In this document: positions 25,206 through 33,081 of the stretch, in pieces
Numbering within the stretch: position 1 is the stretch's first letter
Layout of the letters: the number at the start of each line of letters is the position of its first letter
Source: Cellulomonas endophytica
GTDB lineage: Bacteria; Actinomycetota; Actinomycetes; Actinomycetales; Cellulomonadaceae
Assembly (NCBI RefSeq): GCF_004123805.1
Contig: NZ_RWJX01000003.1
Location: forward strand, 1 to 64,000
Reading direction: 5' to 3'
Length of the DNA stretch: 64,000 nucleotides
Notes under the pieces: model-generated
Told to the model about the DNA's origin: nothing
Database searches by the model: none
What the model saw: the letters and a program-made list of their open reading frames with translations, nothing else
Program-made: the position numbers and the translations under genes

Positions 25206-26150
25206 TCAGCCGCGCGCGTCCCCGCCGGTCCCCGCCCGCCAGCCACGCTCGTCGTTGACGTAGGAGTACGCGAGCCCGACGAGCAGCCCCCCGCCGACGA
25301 AGTTGCCGAGCAGCGCCAGCGCCACGTTCCCCGCGGCCAGGGCGGGGTCCACGCCCTCCCGCAGCCCCACCACGGCGAACAGCACGGTGTTCGCCACGGA
25401 GTGCTCGAGCCCGAGGAAGGCGAAGACGAACACGGAGGTGATCATCACGAGGCACTTCGTCAGGGTGTCGGCGATGAGCCCGTTGTAGACGAGGAGCATC
25501 GCCACGTTGATGCAGAAGTTGCACAGGACGGCACGCACGAACAGGTCGCCCCAGCCGGCCGCGCCGTCGGCGACGTAGGCCGTCTTGTGCTCGACGGCCG
25601 CGACCATCTCGGCCATGACCGCGCCCTCCGTGAGCGTGGAGAACCGCAGCAGCACGGCGACGACGAGCCCGCCGAGCAGGTTGCCGAGGTAGCACAGCCC
25701 CAGCAGCCGCAGCGCGCGGCCCCACCCGGTGCGCCGGTGGTAGGCACCCACCGTCACGATCATTATGTTCGAGGTGAGCAGCTCGGACTTCGTGTAGTAG
25801 ATGAAGACGAGCGCCCAGCCGAACGAGACGGCCCCGACGAGGCGGCCGATCGTGCGCAGCGTGACGCCGTCGCCGAGGGCGACCGCGTCGAAGGCCGCCA
25901 CCACCGCGTAGTGCGTGACGTAGAAGAGCCCGATGAGGAAGCCGGCCATCGCGGCGCGCTGGACGAACCGCCGCGCCAGCCGGCTGGACATCGTCGTCTT
26001 CGTCTCCAGCGCGTCGAGCACCGTGGAGACGAAGACCCGGCCGGGGAACAGGCCGGCCGACGGGTCGGCGGAGGGGCGGGCGTCGCTCACGGGCACCACC
26101 GTGGCACGGGCCGACGCCGGGTGTCTGCCGCCGGCCGCGGCGTCCGTCAT
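25206..26150 (-). CDS. Formate/nitrite transporter family channel
   Basis: The 314-residue protein has six membrane segments separated by FNT landmarks: AAMAGFLIGLFYVTHY in helix 1, SELLTSNIM near residue 120 (the omega-loop region), NLLGGLVVAV, LCNFCINVAMLLV and FLGLEHSVANTVLF near 250, which has the conserved His-containing P-helix pattern. It would conduct formate, nitrite or a related small anion across the membrane. No formate or nitrite enzymes are adjacent, so the substrate is open. The start is uncertain: a GTG about 20 codons downstream is also possible. Confidence 0.9.
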   Translation of the reverse strand: MTDAAAGGRHPASARATVVPVSDARPSADPSAGLFPGRVFVSTVLDALETKTTMSSRLARRFVQRAAMAGFLIGLFYVTHYAVVAAFDAVALGDGVTLRTIGRLVGAVSFGWALVFIYYTKSELLTSNIMIVTVGAYHRRTGWGRALRLLGLCYLGNLLGGLVVAVLLRFSTLTEGAVMAEMVAAVEHKTAYVADGAAGWGDLFVRAVLCNFCINVAMLLVYNGLIADTLTKCLVMITSVFVFAFLGLEHSVANTVLFAVVGLREGVDPALAAGNVALALLGNFVGGGLLVGLAYSYVNDERGWRAGTGGDARG

Positions 26151-26320
26151 GCGCCACCGGTGCGCGATGTCACCCGGCTGCCCGAGAACCTCACCCGAAC
26201 GGGTTCATCCGTGCCCGGCTGGTGCCGATCTATCCTCCAGGTCCAACCCGGTCGCGGTCCTCGGTCTCGCGGCGTCGTGCGGTGGCAAGCCGTGCACCCA
26301 CGTCCCGCCGGGAGTCCCCT

Positions 26321-27274
26321 GTGTCCCTCGACGTCGTCTCCGTCGACGCGCCCGTCGTCCCCGCCCCCGCGCCCCACGCGGCGCCGGTGGCGGACCCCTT
26401 CGCGACGCCCTCGCTGCGCGCCCTCGTCGGCGCCCCCGACCCCCTGCCCCTGCCGGCGGCGAGCTGGGGGGCCGCCGAGGCGCTGCTCGCCCTCGACGAG
26501 GCGCGTCTCGCCCTCGACCTGCACCTGCCCGACCCCCAGGTCGTGTCGGCGCTCACCACCGTCGTGCTGCGGGCCGGCGCGTACGCCGTGAAGGTCTTCG
26601 CCCCGGGCACGGACCCCGGGCACGTCGCCCGCGTCGCCGACGCGCTGGCCGGCTCGCGCACGGCGGTGCTGCCCGTGGCCGCGCCGGTCGTCACCTCGTG
26701 GGGCGTCGTCAGCGTGCAGCCGTGGCTCGTCGCGACGGGGACGGCGGACTGGGCCGCCACCGGCCGTCTCCTGCGCCGCTTCCACGCCGCGCACGCGCAC
26801 GCCGACCTGCCGACGTGGGTGCCGCTGCGTCGCCTGGAGCCGCAGCTCGCGGGCCTGCCGGAGGGCGCCGCCGACGTGCTGCTCGCGGCGCGCGACACGC
26901 TGCTCGACGAGCTGTCGACGCTGCACCTGCCGCTCGGCGTCGGGGCCGTCCACGGCGACGTCTCGCCGATGAACGTGCTGCGCCACGGCCGCCGGCACCT
27001 GCTCATCGACCTCGACTTCGCCGCCCGCGGGCCGCGCGAGTACGACCTGTCGAGCGCCGCCCGCCGCGCCGACGCCGGCGAGATCGACCCGGTGACCTAC
27101 CTCGACTTCTGCCGCGCGTACGGCCACGACGTGCGCGCGTGGGAGGGGCGGGTCGTGCTCGACCGGATCGCGCTCCTCGGGGGCGTCGCGTTCCGGCTCT
27201 GGGACGACCGCCGCCAGGGCCGCGACCTCGGCTGGCTCGCCCCCGCGGTCGCCGACTGGCGCACGCCGCTCTGA
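26321..27274 (+). CDS. Phosphotransferase of the aminoglycoside/choline kinase-like fold
   Basis: The 317-residue protein has a small lobe with a Lys in YAVKVFAPG near residue 90. Brenner's motif VHGDVSPMNVL lies near 210 (Asp catalytic, Asn metal-binding) and the metal-binding DLDFAARGP follows near 230. The overall layout matches the APH superfamily, which phosphorylates small hydroxylated molecules. Nothing in the sequence points to drug resistance rather than metabolism. The GTG at 26321 has GGGAG upstream. It diverges from the FNT gene over a 170-base gap that contains TATCCT at 26231-26236. Confidence 0.82.
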   Translation: MSLDVVSVDAPVVPAPAPHAAPVADPFATPSLRALVGAPDPLPLPAASWGAAEALLALDEARLALDLHLPDPQVVSALTTVVLRAGAYAVKVFAPGTDPGHVARVADALAGSRTAVLPVAAPVVTSWGVVSVQPWLVATGTADWAATGRLLRRFHAAHAHADLPTWVPLRRLEPQLAGLPEGAADVLLAARDTLLDELSTLHLPLGVGAVHGDVSPMNVLRHGRRHLLIDLDFAARGPREYDLSSAARRADAGEIDPVTYLDFCRAYGHDVRAWEGRVVLDRIALLGGVAFRLWDDRRQGRDLGWLAPAVADWRTPL

Positions 27275-27318
27275 CGGCCCCGGCGGCGGGACCGGCGCGG
27301 CCGGGGTCCGGCCGGGGT

Positions 27319-27873
27319 TCAGCCGGGCGTGCCCGCGGCCCGCACCGGGCGGGGCACGACGCCGCCCGGGGCGGGCAGGCCGCGCAGCCATGCGGCGAAG
27401 GCCGCGTTGTTCACCGTGCCCTCACGGCGCTCCTGCACGTGGCGCAGCGCCTCGGCGCCGCTGAGCCCGAGGAGCTCCCGCACGACGAGGCTCACGAGCA
27501 GCCCCGAGCGGTTGCGGCCGAAGGTGCAGTGCACGAGCACCACGTGCCCGTCGTCGACGAGCCCGGCGACGAGCGCCGCGAGCCGCAGGGTGAGCCCCGT
27601 GTCCGGCAGGTCGTCGCCGTCCACGAGCGGCGACTTGAGGTAGAGCAGCCCGTCCGTGGCGCCCGCCGGCGGGTGCGCGTCGGCGTCGGCGACGTCCACG
27701 ACGGCCGTGATGCCGAGGGCACGGGCGGCGTCGAAGTCGACGGGGCACCCGCCGTGCCAGAGGCGGCCCGGCACCATGTGCGTCGGCGGGTCCGCCGGGC
27801 GCACCCCGGGGAGCGTCACGGCCTCCGTCGTGAGGGAGCCGTGGGCGGTCGCGTCGTCGACGGTGCTGGTCAC
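27319..27873 (-). CDS. Dual-specificity/tyrosine phosphatase family protein
   Basis: The 184-residue protein has the active-site loop HCTFGRNRSG (the C-x5-R signature) near residue 118. The upstream general-acid region contains SPLVDGDDLPD, and GITAVVDVADADAH is the strand before the active site. It probably removes phosphate from protein tyrosine or a small phosphoester. The GTG at 27873 lies 7 bases after TAGCGT (27881-27886), indicating a leaderless transcript. It converges on the phosphotransferase gene, so a kinase/phosphatase pairing is possible but unproven. Confidence 0.85.
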   Translation of the reverse strand: MTSTVDDATAHGSLTTEAVTLPGVRPADPPTHMVPGRLWHGGCPVDFDAARALGITAVVDVADADAHPPAGATDGLLYLKSPLVDGDDLPDTGLTLRLAALVAGLVDDGHVVLVHCTFGRNRSGLLVSLVVRELLGLSGAEALRHVQERREGTVNNAAFAAWLRGLPAPGGVVPRPVRAAGTPG

Positions 27874-27934
27874 CCCGCCGACGCTAGTCGCGTGCGCGCG
27901 CCCCGGCACCCCGCTCGCCACGGCGTCCCCGTCG

Positions 27935-29023
27935 TCAGGCGTCGACCGTCTCCCGCTGCGGCCCGGGGGCGTCGGCCGGCGGCCCCGGCGGCGTCCGGGG
28001 ACCCCGCCGGCGCAGGGCGCGCGCCACCGCGACCACGCCGACCGCGACGAGCGCCACGGCACCGGCCCACGGCAGCAGCACGCCGAGGACGACGAGCGCG
28101 ACCTCCACCACACGTCCGAGCGCCGCCCAGCCCGTGCCGACCCCGTCGGCGAAGGTGGCGGGGCCGGTCGCAGCCGGGACCTCCCCGGGTGCGGACACCG
28201 TCACCGTGAGGGTCGACAGGGCGACCTCCTCCGCCAGCCGCGCGCGCTGCGCCTCCAGGCTCTCGAGCTCGGACTGCCGCTCCGTGAGCGCCCGCTCGGC
28301 CTCGACGAGGTCCGACGAGGTGCTCGCCCGGGCCAGCAGGTCCTCCATCCGCGCCACGGACAGCCGCAGGGCGCGGGCGCGGGCGTCGAGGTCCTGCGCC
28401 GTCCCCGTGACGTCGCGTGCCGCGACCGTCTGCTCCGTCACCTCGCCCAGCCGCTCCAGGCCGTCGAGCGCGTCGGTCAGCCGGTCGGCGGGCACGCGCA
28501 CGACGAGGGACGCCGACCCCGGGCCGGCGCCCTCGCCCCCGCCGGCGACGACGTGCCGGTCGTCGACCCGCCCGCCGAGCCCCTCGACGAGCACGACGAC
28601 CCCGTCCGCCGCCGCGGCGGGGTCCTGGGCCGTGAGCCAGGCCTGCCCCGTCTGCACCACCTGCCGGTCGGCGTCCGCGACTGCCGCGGCCCCGCCGTCC
28701 GTCCCCGGGGCGACGTCGGCGGCCTCGCCCCCGCCCTCGGGTCCCGCGGCGGCGTCCTCCGCGGCCTGCGACCCGCCGGAGCCGTCCCCCTGCCCGGCCG
28801 TGCAGCCCGCGAGCAGCAGCGCGACCACGCCGAGCGCGAGCCCGCCCCGTCGCACCGCACGTCGCACGGCCCGCCCCGCGGACGGGCGCACGGGCAGCGG
28901 GCCGGGGACGAGCACGGCACGGGACGCAGGACCGGACGCAGGACCGGACGCAGGACCGGGTGCGGCGTCCCCGGCGACGCGGCGGGGCAGGGGGTCGGGG
29001 CTGGGCACCTCGAGGGTCGTCAT
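27935..29023 (-). CDS. DUF4349 domain lipoprotein
   Basis: In the 362-residue protein a basic N-terminal stretch precedes a lipobox LLLAGC with Cys74. An extracellular domain with the DUF4349 pattern follows (ASLVVRVPADRLTDALDGLERLG near 190, then a coiled coil LVEAERALTERQSELESLEAQ near 265). A C-terminal membrane helix ends in an Arg/Pro-rich tail. A -10 TACGGT sits 8 bases before ATG 29023, favouring this start, yet 73 residues before the lipid Cys is unusually long. Three copies of a Gly-Pro-Ala-Ser unit near residue 25 come from a 12-base DNA repeat. Confidence 0.82.
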   Translation of the reverse strand: MTTLEVPSPDPLPRRVAGDAAPGPASGPASGPASRAVLVPGPLPVRPSAGRAVRRAVRRGGLALGVVALLLAGCTAGQGDGSGGSQAAEDAAAGPEGGGEAADVAPGTDGGAAAVADADRQVVQTGQAWLTAQDPAAAADGVVVLVEGLGGRVDDRHVVAGGGEGAGPGSASLVVRVPADRLTDALDGLERLGEVTEQTVAARDVTGTAQDLDARARALRLSVARMEDLLARASTSSDLVEAERALTERQSELESLEAQRARLAEEVALSTLTVTVSAPGEVPAATGPATFADGVGTGWAALGRVVEVALVVLGVLLPWAGAVALVAVGVVAVARALRRRGPRTPPGPPADAPGPQRETVDA

Positions 29024-29200
29024 ACCCGTCGACCGTAGGGTCGCCGCCCGCCGCCCGGGACCGCCGTGACGCACTCGTGACACCCTCGTGGCCGGATCGG
29101 TCCCGGTCGCGGGGGGTGCCGGCCGCGCGTAGGGTCGGGGTCCCAGCACGGCCACCCCCGGGCGGGACCGGCCCCCCGGGACGAGAGGAGGGACGGACCC

Positions 29201-29338
29201 ATGGCATCGATCGGCAAGCTGCTCAAGAGCGGCGTCGCGCTCCAGGCCGCCCGCATCATCCAGCGCGAGATGGCCAAGCCCCAGAACCAGGCCAAGGCCA
29301 AGCAGCTGCTCGGCCGCGTGACGAAGCGCGGTCGCTGA
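29201..29338 (+). CDS. Small basic hypothetical protein (45 residues)
   Basis: ATG 29201 follows a strong GGAGGGACGGACCC ribosome-binding site. The peptide starts MASIGKLLKSGVALQAARII and ends RVTKRGR. It is rich in Lys, Arg and Gln and could form one amphipathic helix. Codon third positions are G/C as in neighbouring genes, supporting a real gene. No family was recognised, though similar small basic proteins occur in actinomycetes. A nucleic-acid-binding role is only a guess. Confidence 0.65.
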   Translation: MASIGKLLKSGVALQAARIIQREMAKPQNQAKAKQLLGRVTKRGR

Positions 29339-29388
29339 CACCGCTGCGCACACGACCCGCACCACCACGCACGACCACGGAGGGCACC

Positions 29389-29556
29389 ATGAGCGGCACG
29401 CAGCCCACCCCCGGACCCGGCCCGGCCCCGGCCGGTCCCCCGACGAACGTCCCGGACGGCACCGGTCCCCAGGACACGGGCCCCGGACCGGACGAGTCCC
29501 AGCTCGAGCCCGGCGTCCGCCCGGCCGGGCCGGACGAGGACGACACGGTCCGCTGA
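29389..29556 (+). CDS. Small Pro/Gly/Asp-rich disordered protein (55 residues)
   Basis: ATG 29389 has CGGAGGGCA just upstream. The product contains PTPGPGPAPAGPP and ends PDEDDTVR; it should be unstructured and acidic. It sits 50 bases after the small basic protein gene and before a strong terminator, so the two probably form one transcript. A basic and an acidic micro-protein side by side may interact, but that is inference. No family was recognised. Confidence 0.55.
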   Translation: MSGTQPTPGPGPAPAGPPTNVPDGTGPQDTGPGPDESQLEPGVRPAGPDEDDTVR

Positions 29557-29593
29557 CTCTCCCCGGGCCGCGTGGCGGCCCGGCAGCACCGGC

Positions 29594-29623
29594 GAGGGCC
29601 GGCACCCACGGGTGCCGGCCCTC
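29594..29623 (+). terminator. Strong hairpin terminator after the small-protein genes
   Basis: A perfect 13-base stem (GAGGGCCGGCACC and complement) with a 4-base loop is followed by TGTCGTC. Confidence 0.85.
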
Positions 29624-29660
29624 TGTCGTCGACCGGTCCCGCGAGGGACGCGGCTCAGGG

Positions 29661-29710
29661 CCGTCCCCCGCCGTCCTCCGCCGTCCTCCGCCGTCCTCCG
29701 CCGTCCTCTA
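29661..29710. repeat. Five 10-base tandem repeats in the promoter region of the DsbA-like gene
   Basis: The unit CCGTCCTCCG occurs five times in a row, the first (CCGTCCCCCG) and last (CCGTCCTCTA) with changes. The final copy runs into the -10 element TACGGT, so the array occupies the -35 and upstream region of the next gene. Confidence 0.9.
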
Positions 29711-29721
29711 CGGTGTCGGGC

Positions 29722-30243
29722 GTGGACGCGCCCGCCGCCCCTGCCGAGGCCCGACCGGTCGACCTGGACCGGCACGTGTACGGCGACCGGGACGCCCCGC
29801 TCACGCTCGTCGAGTACGGCGACCTGGAGTGCCCCTACTGCGCGGCCGCCGCCCCGGTCCTCCGCGAGCTCGTCGACACCTCGCGCGGCGGGCTGCGTCT
29901 GGTGTGGCGGCACTTCCCGCTGTTCACCCGGCACCCCTTCGCGCTCACCGCCGCGCTCGCGGCGGAGGCGGCCGGCGAGCGGTTCTGGGAGCTGCAGGAG
30001 GTCCTCCTGCGCCACCAGGACCGTCTGACCGACGCCGACCTCGACGCCCACGGCGCGCGCCTGGGGCTCACCGGGCTCACCGGCGCCGCCGTCCAGCACC
30101 ACCGCGCGGACGTCGAGGCCGACTACCGCTCCGGCGTCGCCGCCGGGGTGCGGGGCACGCCGACGCTCCTCGTCGACGGGCACCGCTACACCGGTCCCCT
30201 CGAGCTGCACGCCCTGCGCACGGCCCTCGGCCTGCCGACCTGA
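29722..30243 (+). CDS. DsbA/thioredoxin-fold oxidoreductase
   Basis: The 173-residue protein has the redox motif ECPYCAAA (C-P-Y-C) near residue 40 in YGDLECPYC, an inserted helical region, and the cis-Pro loop VRGTPTLLVDG near 145. This is typical of DsbA-like or DSBA-oxidoreductase proteins that form or isomerise disulfides. No signal peptide is visible, so a cytoplasmic thiol role is likely. The GTG at 29722 is chosen because TACGGT (29709-29714) lies 7 bases upstream; a GTG at 29713 would add three residues but overlaps the -10 box. Confidence 0.88.
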   Translation: MDAPAAPAEARPVDLDRHVYGDRDAPLTLVEYGDLECPYCAAAAPVLRELVDTSRGGLRLVWRHFPLFTRHPFALTAALAAEAAGERFWELQEVLLRHQDRLTDADLDAHGARLGLTGLTGAAVQHHRADVEADYRSGVAAGVRGTPTLLVDGHRYTGPLELHALRTALGLPT

Positions 30244-30273
30244 CCCGCCGCCGTCCCTCGGCCGCCGGACCCG

Positions 30274-31674
30274 CTACGCGTCGACGAGCGAGGGGTCGCG
30301 CCACGGGCCCGTCGGCAGCTCGGGCGGCGCCTCGGCCTCGTCGACGGAGCACAGCGGGGACCGTTCGCCGAGGAACCGCAGGACGAGCGACCCGAGCACG
30401 GCCGCCAGCAACGAGCCGACCAGCACCCCGATCTTCGCCTCGTCGCGCAGCGCCAGGTCCTCGAAGGCGAGGTCGGTGATGAACAGGGAGATCGTGAAGC
30501 CGATCCCCGCGAGCATCGCGCCCCCGACGAGGTGCCCGTACCGCACCCGCCCCGGCAGCCGCCCCATCCCCGTGCGCAGCGCGACGCCGGCCGCGACGGA
30601 GATGCCCACCGCGTTGCCGACGACGAGCGCCAGCACGACCCCCAGCGTCACGGACGACCCCGCCGCACGCCGCAGGGTCTCGGGGTCCAGGAGCACGCCG
30701 GCGTTGGCGAGGCCGAAGACCGGGACGACGACGTAGGCGCTGACCGGGTGCAGCGCGGCCTGGAGCCGGTCGTTCGCCGGCACCGCCGCCCGGGCGGCGG
30801 ACGTCGCCAGCCGCGCCCGCCGGGGGTCCGCCCGCTCGACGAGCGCCCGCCCGAACGCGCGGAACCGGTCGCCCTGCGCGGGGTCGACCCGGGCCGCCGG
30901 CACGAGCACCCCGACGAGGACGCCGGCGAGGGTGGGGTGCACCCCGGAGGCGAGGACGGCGCACCACAGCGCCAGGCCCACGAGCACGTAGGGCGGCAGC
31001 TGCCACACCCGCGCCCAGCGCAGCGCGCCGAGCACGACGACGAGCAGCGCGGAGACGACGAGCGCCGGCACGGACACGCGCTCGGTGTAGAAGACGGCCA
31101 TCACGGTCACGGCGCCGATGTCGTCCACGATCGCGAGCGTGAGGAGGAACAGGCGCAGCTGGTCCGGGCACCGCGGCCCGAAGAGGGCCAGCACCCCGAC
31201 GAGGAAGGCCGTGTCCGTCGACATGGGGATGCCCCACCCGACCGCCTCGGGGCCCGAGGGGTTGACCAGCAGGTAGAGCAGGGCGGGCAGCGCGAGCCCG
31301 CCGAGGGCGCCGAGGGCCGGGACCACGACGGCCCGGGGGTCCCGCAGCTCCCCGACGCTGACCTCGCGGCTGATCTCGAGCCCGACGGCGAGGAAGAACA
31401 GCGCCATGAGCCCGTCGTTCACCCAGTGCCGCAGGTCGAGCGCCAGCTCGTCCGACCCGAGCCGCAGGCCCGCCTCGACGTGCCAGAACGCCTCGTACGT
31501 CCCGCCCGGGAGGTTGGCCCACACGAGGGCGACGAGGGTCGCACCGAGCAGCAGGGACGCGCCGCCCGCCTCCGTCGCGAGGAACCGGCGCACGGGCTGG
31601 GCCGTGTAGGGCACCGGGAGGCGGACACGGGGCGCCGGGCCGGGTCGGACGGGCAGGGGGCGCACGGTGGTCAC
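30274..31674 (-). CDS. nhaA: Na+/H+ antiporter NhaA
   Basis: The 466-residue protein has about 12 membrane segments. The opening GGASLLLGATLVALVWANLP and LFFLAVGLEISRE are standard NhaA regions. The ion-binding aspartates are expected in LTLAIVDDIGAV near residue 183 (paired Asp), and GWGIPMSTDTAFLVGVLAL is the conserved segment before them. It expels sodium in exchange for protons and helps pH and salt homeostasis. It starts with GTG. It is divergent from galK over 152 bases. Confidence 0.95.
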   Translation of the reverse strand: MTTVRPLPVRPGPAPRVRLPVPYTAQPVRRFLATEAGGASLLLGATLVALVWANLPGGTYEAFWHVEAGLRLGSDELALDLRHWVNDGLMALFFLAVGLEISREVSVGELRDPRAVVVPALGALGGLALPALLYLLVNPSGPEAVGWGIPMSTDTAFLVGVLALFGPRCPDQLRLFLLTLAIVDDIGAVTVMAVFYTERVSVPALVVSALLVVVLGALRWARVWQLPPYVLVGLALWCAVLASGVHPTLAGVLVGVLVPAARVDPAQGDRFRAFGRALVERADPRRARLATSAARAAVPANDRLQAALHPVSAYVVVPVFGLANAGVLLDPETLRRAAGSSVTLGVVLALVVGNAVGISVAAGVALRTGMGRLPGRVRYGHLVGGAMLAGIGFTISLFITDLAFEDLALRDEAKIGVLVGSLLAAVLGSLVLRFLGERSPLCSVDEAEAPPELPTGPWRDPSLVDA

Positions 31675-31826
31675 GACAGGACAAGTACCCGCTCCGGCGC
31701 CGGATTCCCAGGGGTGTCCACGTCACGCCGGCCCTGCGCCGACCCGACCGGGACCCGCCCACTAGGCTCCTCGCGCACGCGGGCGCGCCGCCCGACCTCC
31801 CCCGCCGACGCAGGAGCCCGCCAGCC

Positions 31827-33035
31827 GTGAGCACGCCCGTGAGCACCGACCCGCAGCCCGCCTGGACCGACGCCGAGGGCGCCGGGCGGGCCGCCGACCT
31901 GTTCCGGGCGACGTACGGCACCGAGCCCGACGGCGTCTGGGCCTCGCCCGGCCGCGTCAACCTCATCGGTGAGCACGTGGACTACAACGCCGGCCTCTGC
32001 CTGCCGATCGCGCTCCCGCACCGCACCTTCGTCGCGCTGGCGCGCCGGGAGGACGAGGACGTGCGGCTCGTCAGCGACCTCGCGCCCGAGGACGTGTGGT
32101 CCGGCGCCCGGGGCGCCATCGCCCCCGGCGCGGTGCGGGGCTGGGTCGCCTACGCGGGCGGACCGGCCTGGGCGCTGGCGCAGGAGGGGCACGCGCTCGG
32201 CGGCTTCGACGCCGCGGTCGCCTCCTGCGTGCCGCTCGGGGCCGGCCTGTCCTCGTCGGCCGCCATCGAGTGCGCGGTCGCGCTCGCGCTCGACGAGACG
32301 TTCGGCCTCGGTCTCGGGGGCGACGACGCGGGCCGCTCCCGCCTCGTCCAGGCCTGCATCCGCACGGAGAACGAGGTCGCGGGCGCGAACACCGGCGGCC
32401 TGGACCAGGCCGCGTCGCTGCGGTCGCACGCCGGGCACGCGCTGCTCCTCGACACCCGCGACGGCTCCGTCGAGCAGGTCCCCTTCGACCTCGAGAGCGC
32501 CGGTCTGGAGCTGCTCGTCATCGACACGCGCGCGCCGCACTCCCTCAACGACGGCCAGTACGCCGAGCGGCGCGCGACCTGCGAGGCCGCCGCCGCGACG
32601 CTCGGCGTCACGAGCCTGCGGGAGGTCGACGACCTCGCCACGGCGCTCGAGGCCCTCGACGACGAGGTGGTGCGCCGCCGGGTCCGCCACGTCGTCACGG
32701 AGATCGCCCGCGTCGAGGACTTCACCGCGCTCGTGCGCGAGGGCCGGGTCCGCGACGTCGGGCACCTCATGGACGCCTCGCACGAGTCGCTCCGCGTGGA
32801 CTACGAGGTCACCTGCCCCGAGCTCGACGTCGCGGTCGAGGCGGCCCGTGCCGCGGGCGCCCTGGGCGCCCGCATGACCGGCGGCGGCTTCGGCGGCTCG
32901 GCGATCGCCCTCGTCGAGGCCGGCTCCGCCCCCACGGTGTCCGCCGCCGTGGCGGAGGCGTTCGCGGCCCACGGCTTCGCGGCGCCCGCGTTCCTCGTCG
33001 CCGTCGCCGGCCCCGCGGGCGCGCGCGTCCGCTGA
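31827..33035 (+). CDS. galK: Galactokinase
   Basis: The 402-residue GHMP kinase has the galactokinase signature PGRVNLIGEHVDYNAG near residue 38, the ATP loop VPLGAGLSSSAAIECA near 140 and MTGGGFGGSAIA near 350. It phosphorylates galactose to galactose-1-phosphate in the Leloir pathway. The GTG at 31827 has AGGAG 11 bases upstream; another GTG four codons later is possible. A TAGGCT -10 box lies at 31763-31768. UGPase follows directly, and galE is encoded at 51.2 kb. Confidence 0.95.
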   Translation: MSTPVSTDPQPAWTDAEGAGRAADLFRATYGTEPDGVWASPGRVNLIGEHVDYNAGLCLPIALPHRTFVALARREDEDVRLVSDLAPEDVWSGARGAIAPGAVRGWVAYAGGPAWALAQEGHALGGFDAAVASCVPLGAGLSSSAAIECAVALALDETFGLGLGGDDAGRSRLVQACIRTENEVAGANTGGLDQAASLRSHAGHALLLDTRDGSVEQVPFDLESAGLELLVIDTRAPHSLNDGQYAERRATCEAAAATLGVTSLREVDDLATALEALDDEVVRRRVRHVVTEIARVEDFTALVREGRVRDVGHLMDASHESLRVDYEVTCPELDVAVEAARAAGALGARMTGGGFGGSAIALVEAGSAPTVSAAVAEAFAAHGFAAPAFLVAVAGPAGARVR

Positions 33036-33081
33036 CCGGGCGGGCGGGGCGGACCCCGCCCCCGCCCCTACGATCGGCCCC

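Noticed and set aside
26321-27274. Antibiotic-resistance gene from the aminoglycoside phosphotransferase fold
   Set aside because: The fold is shared with many metabolic kinases, and neither close resemblance to a known resistance enzyme nor mobile context is visible.
28960-29556. A single 198-codon plus-strand gene covering the two small proteins
   Set aside because: Its first two thirds are Arg/Pro-rich nonsense in another frame. Separate ATGs with strong ribosome-binding sites at 29201 and 29389 explain the region better.
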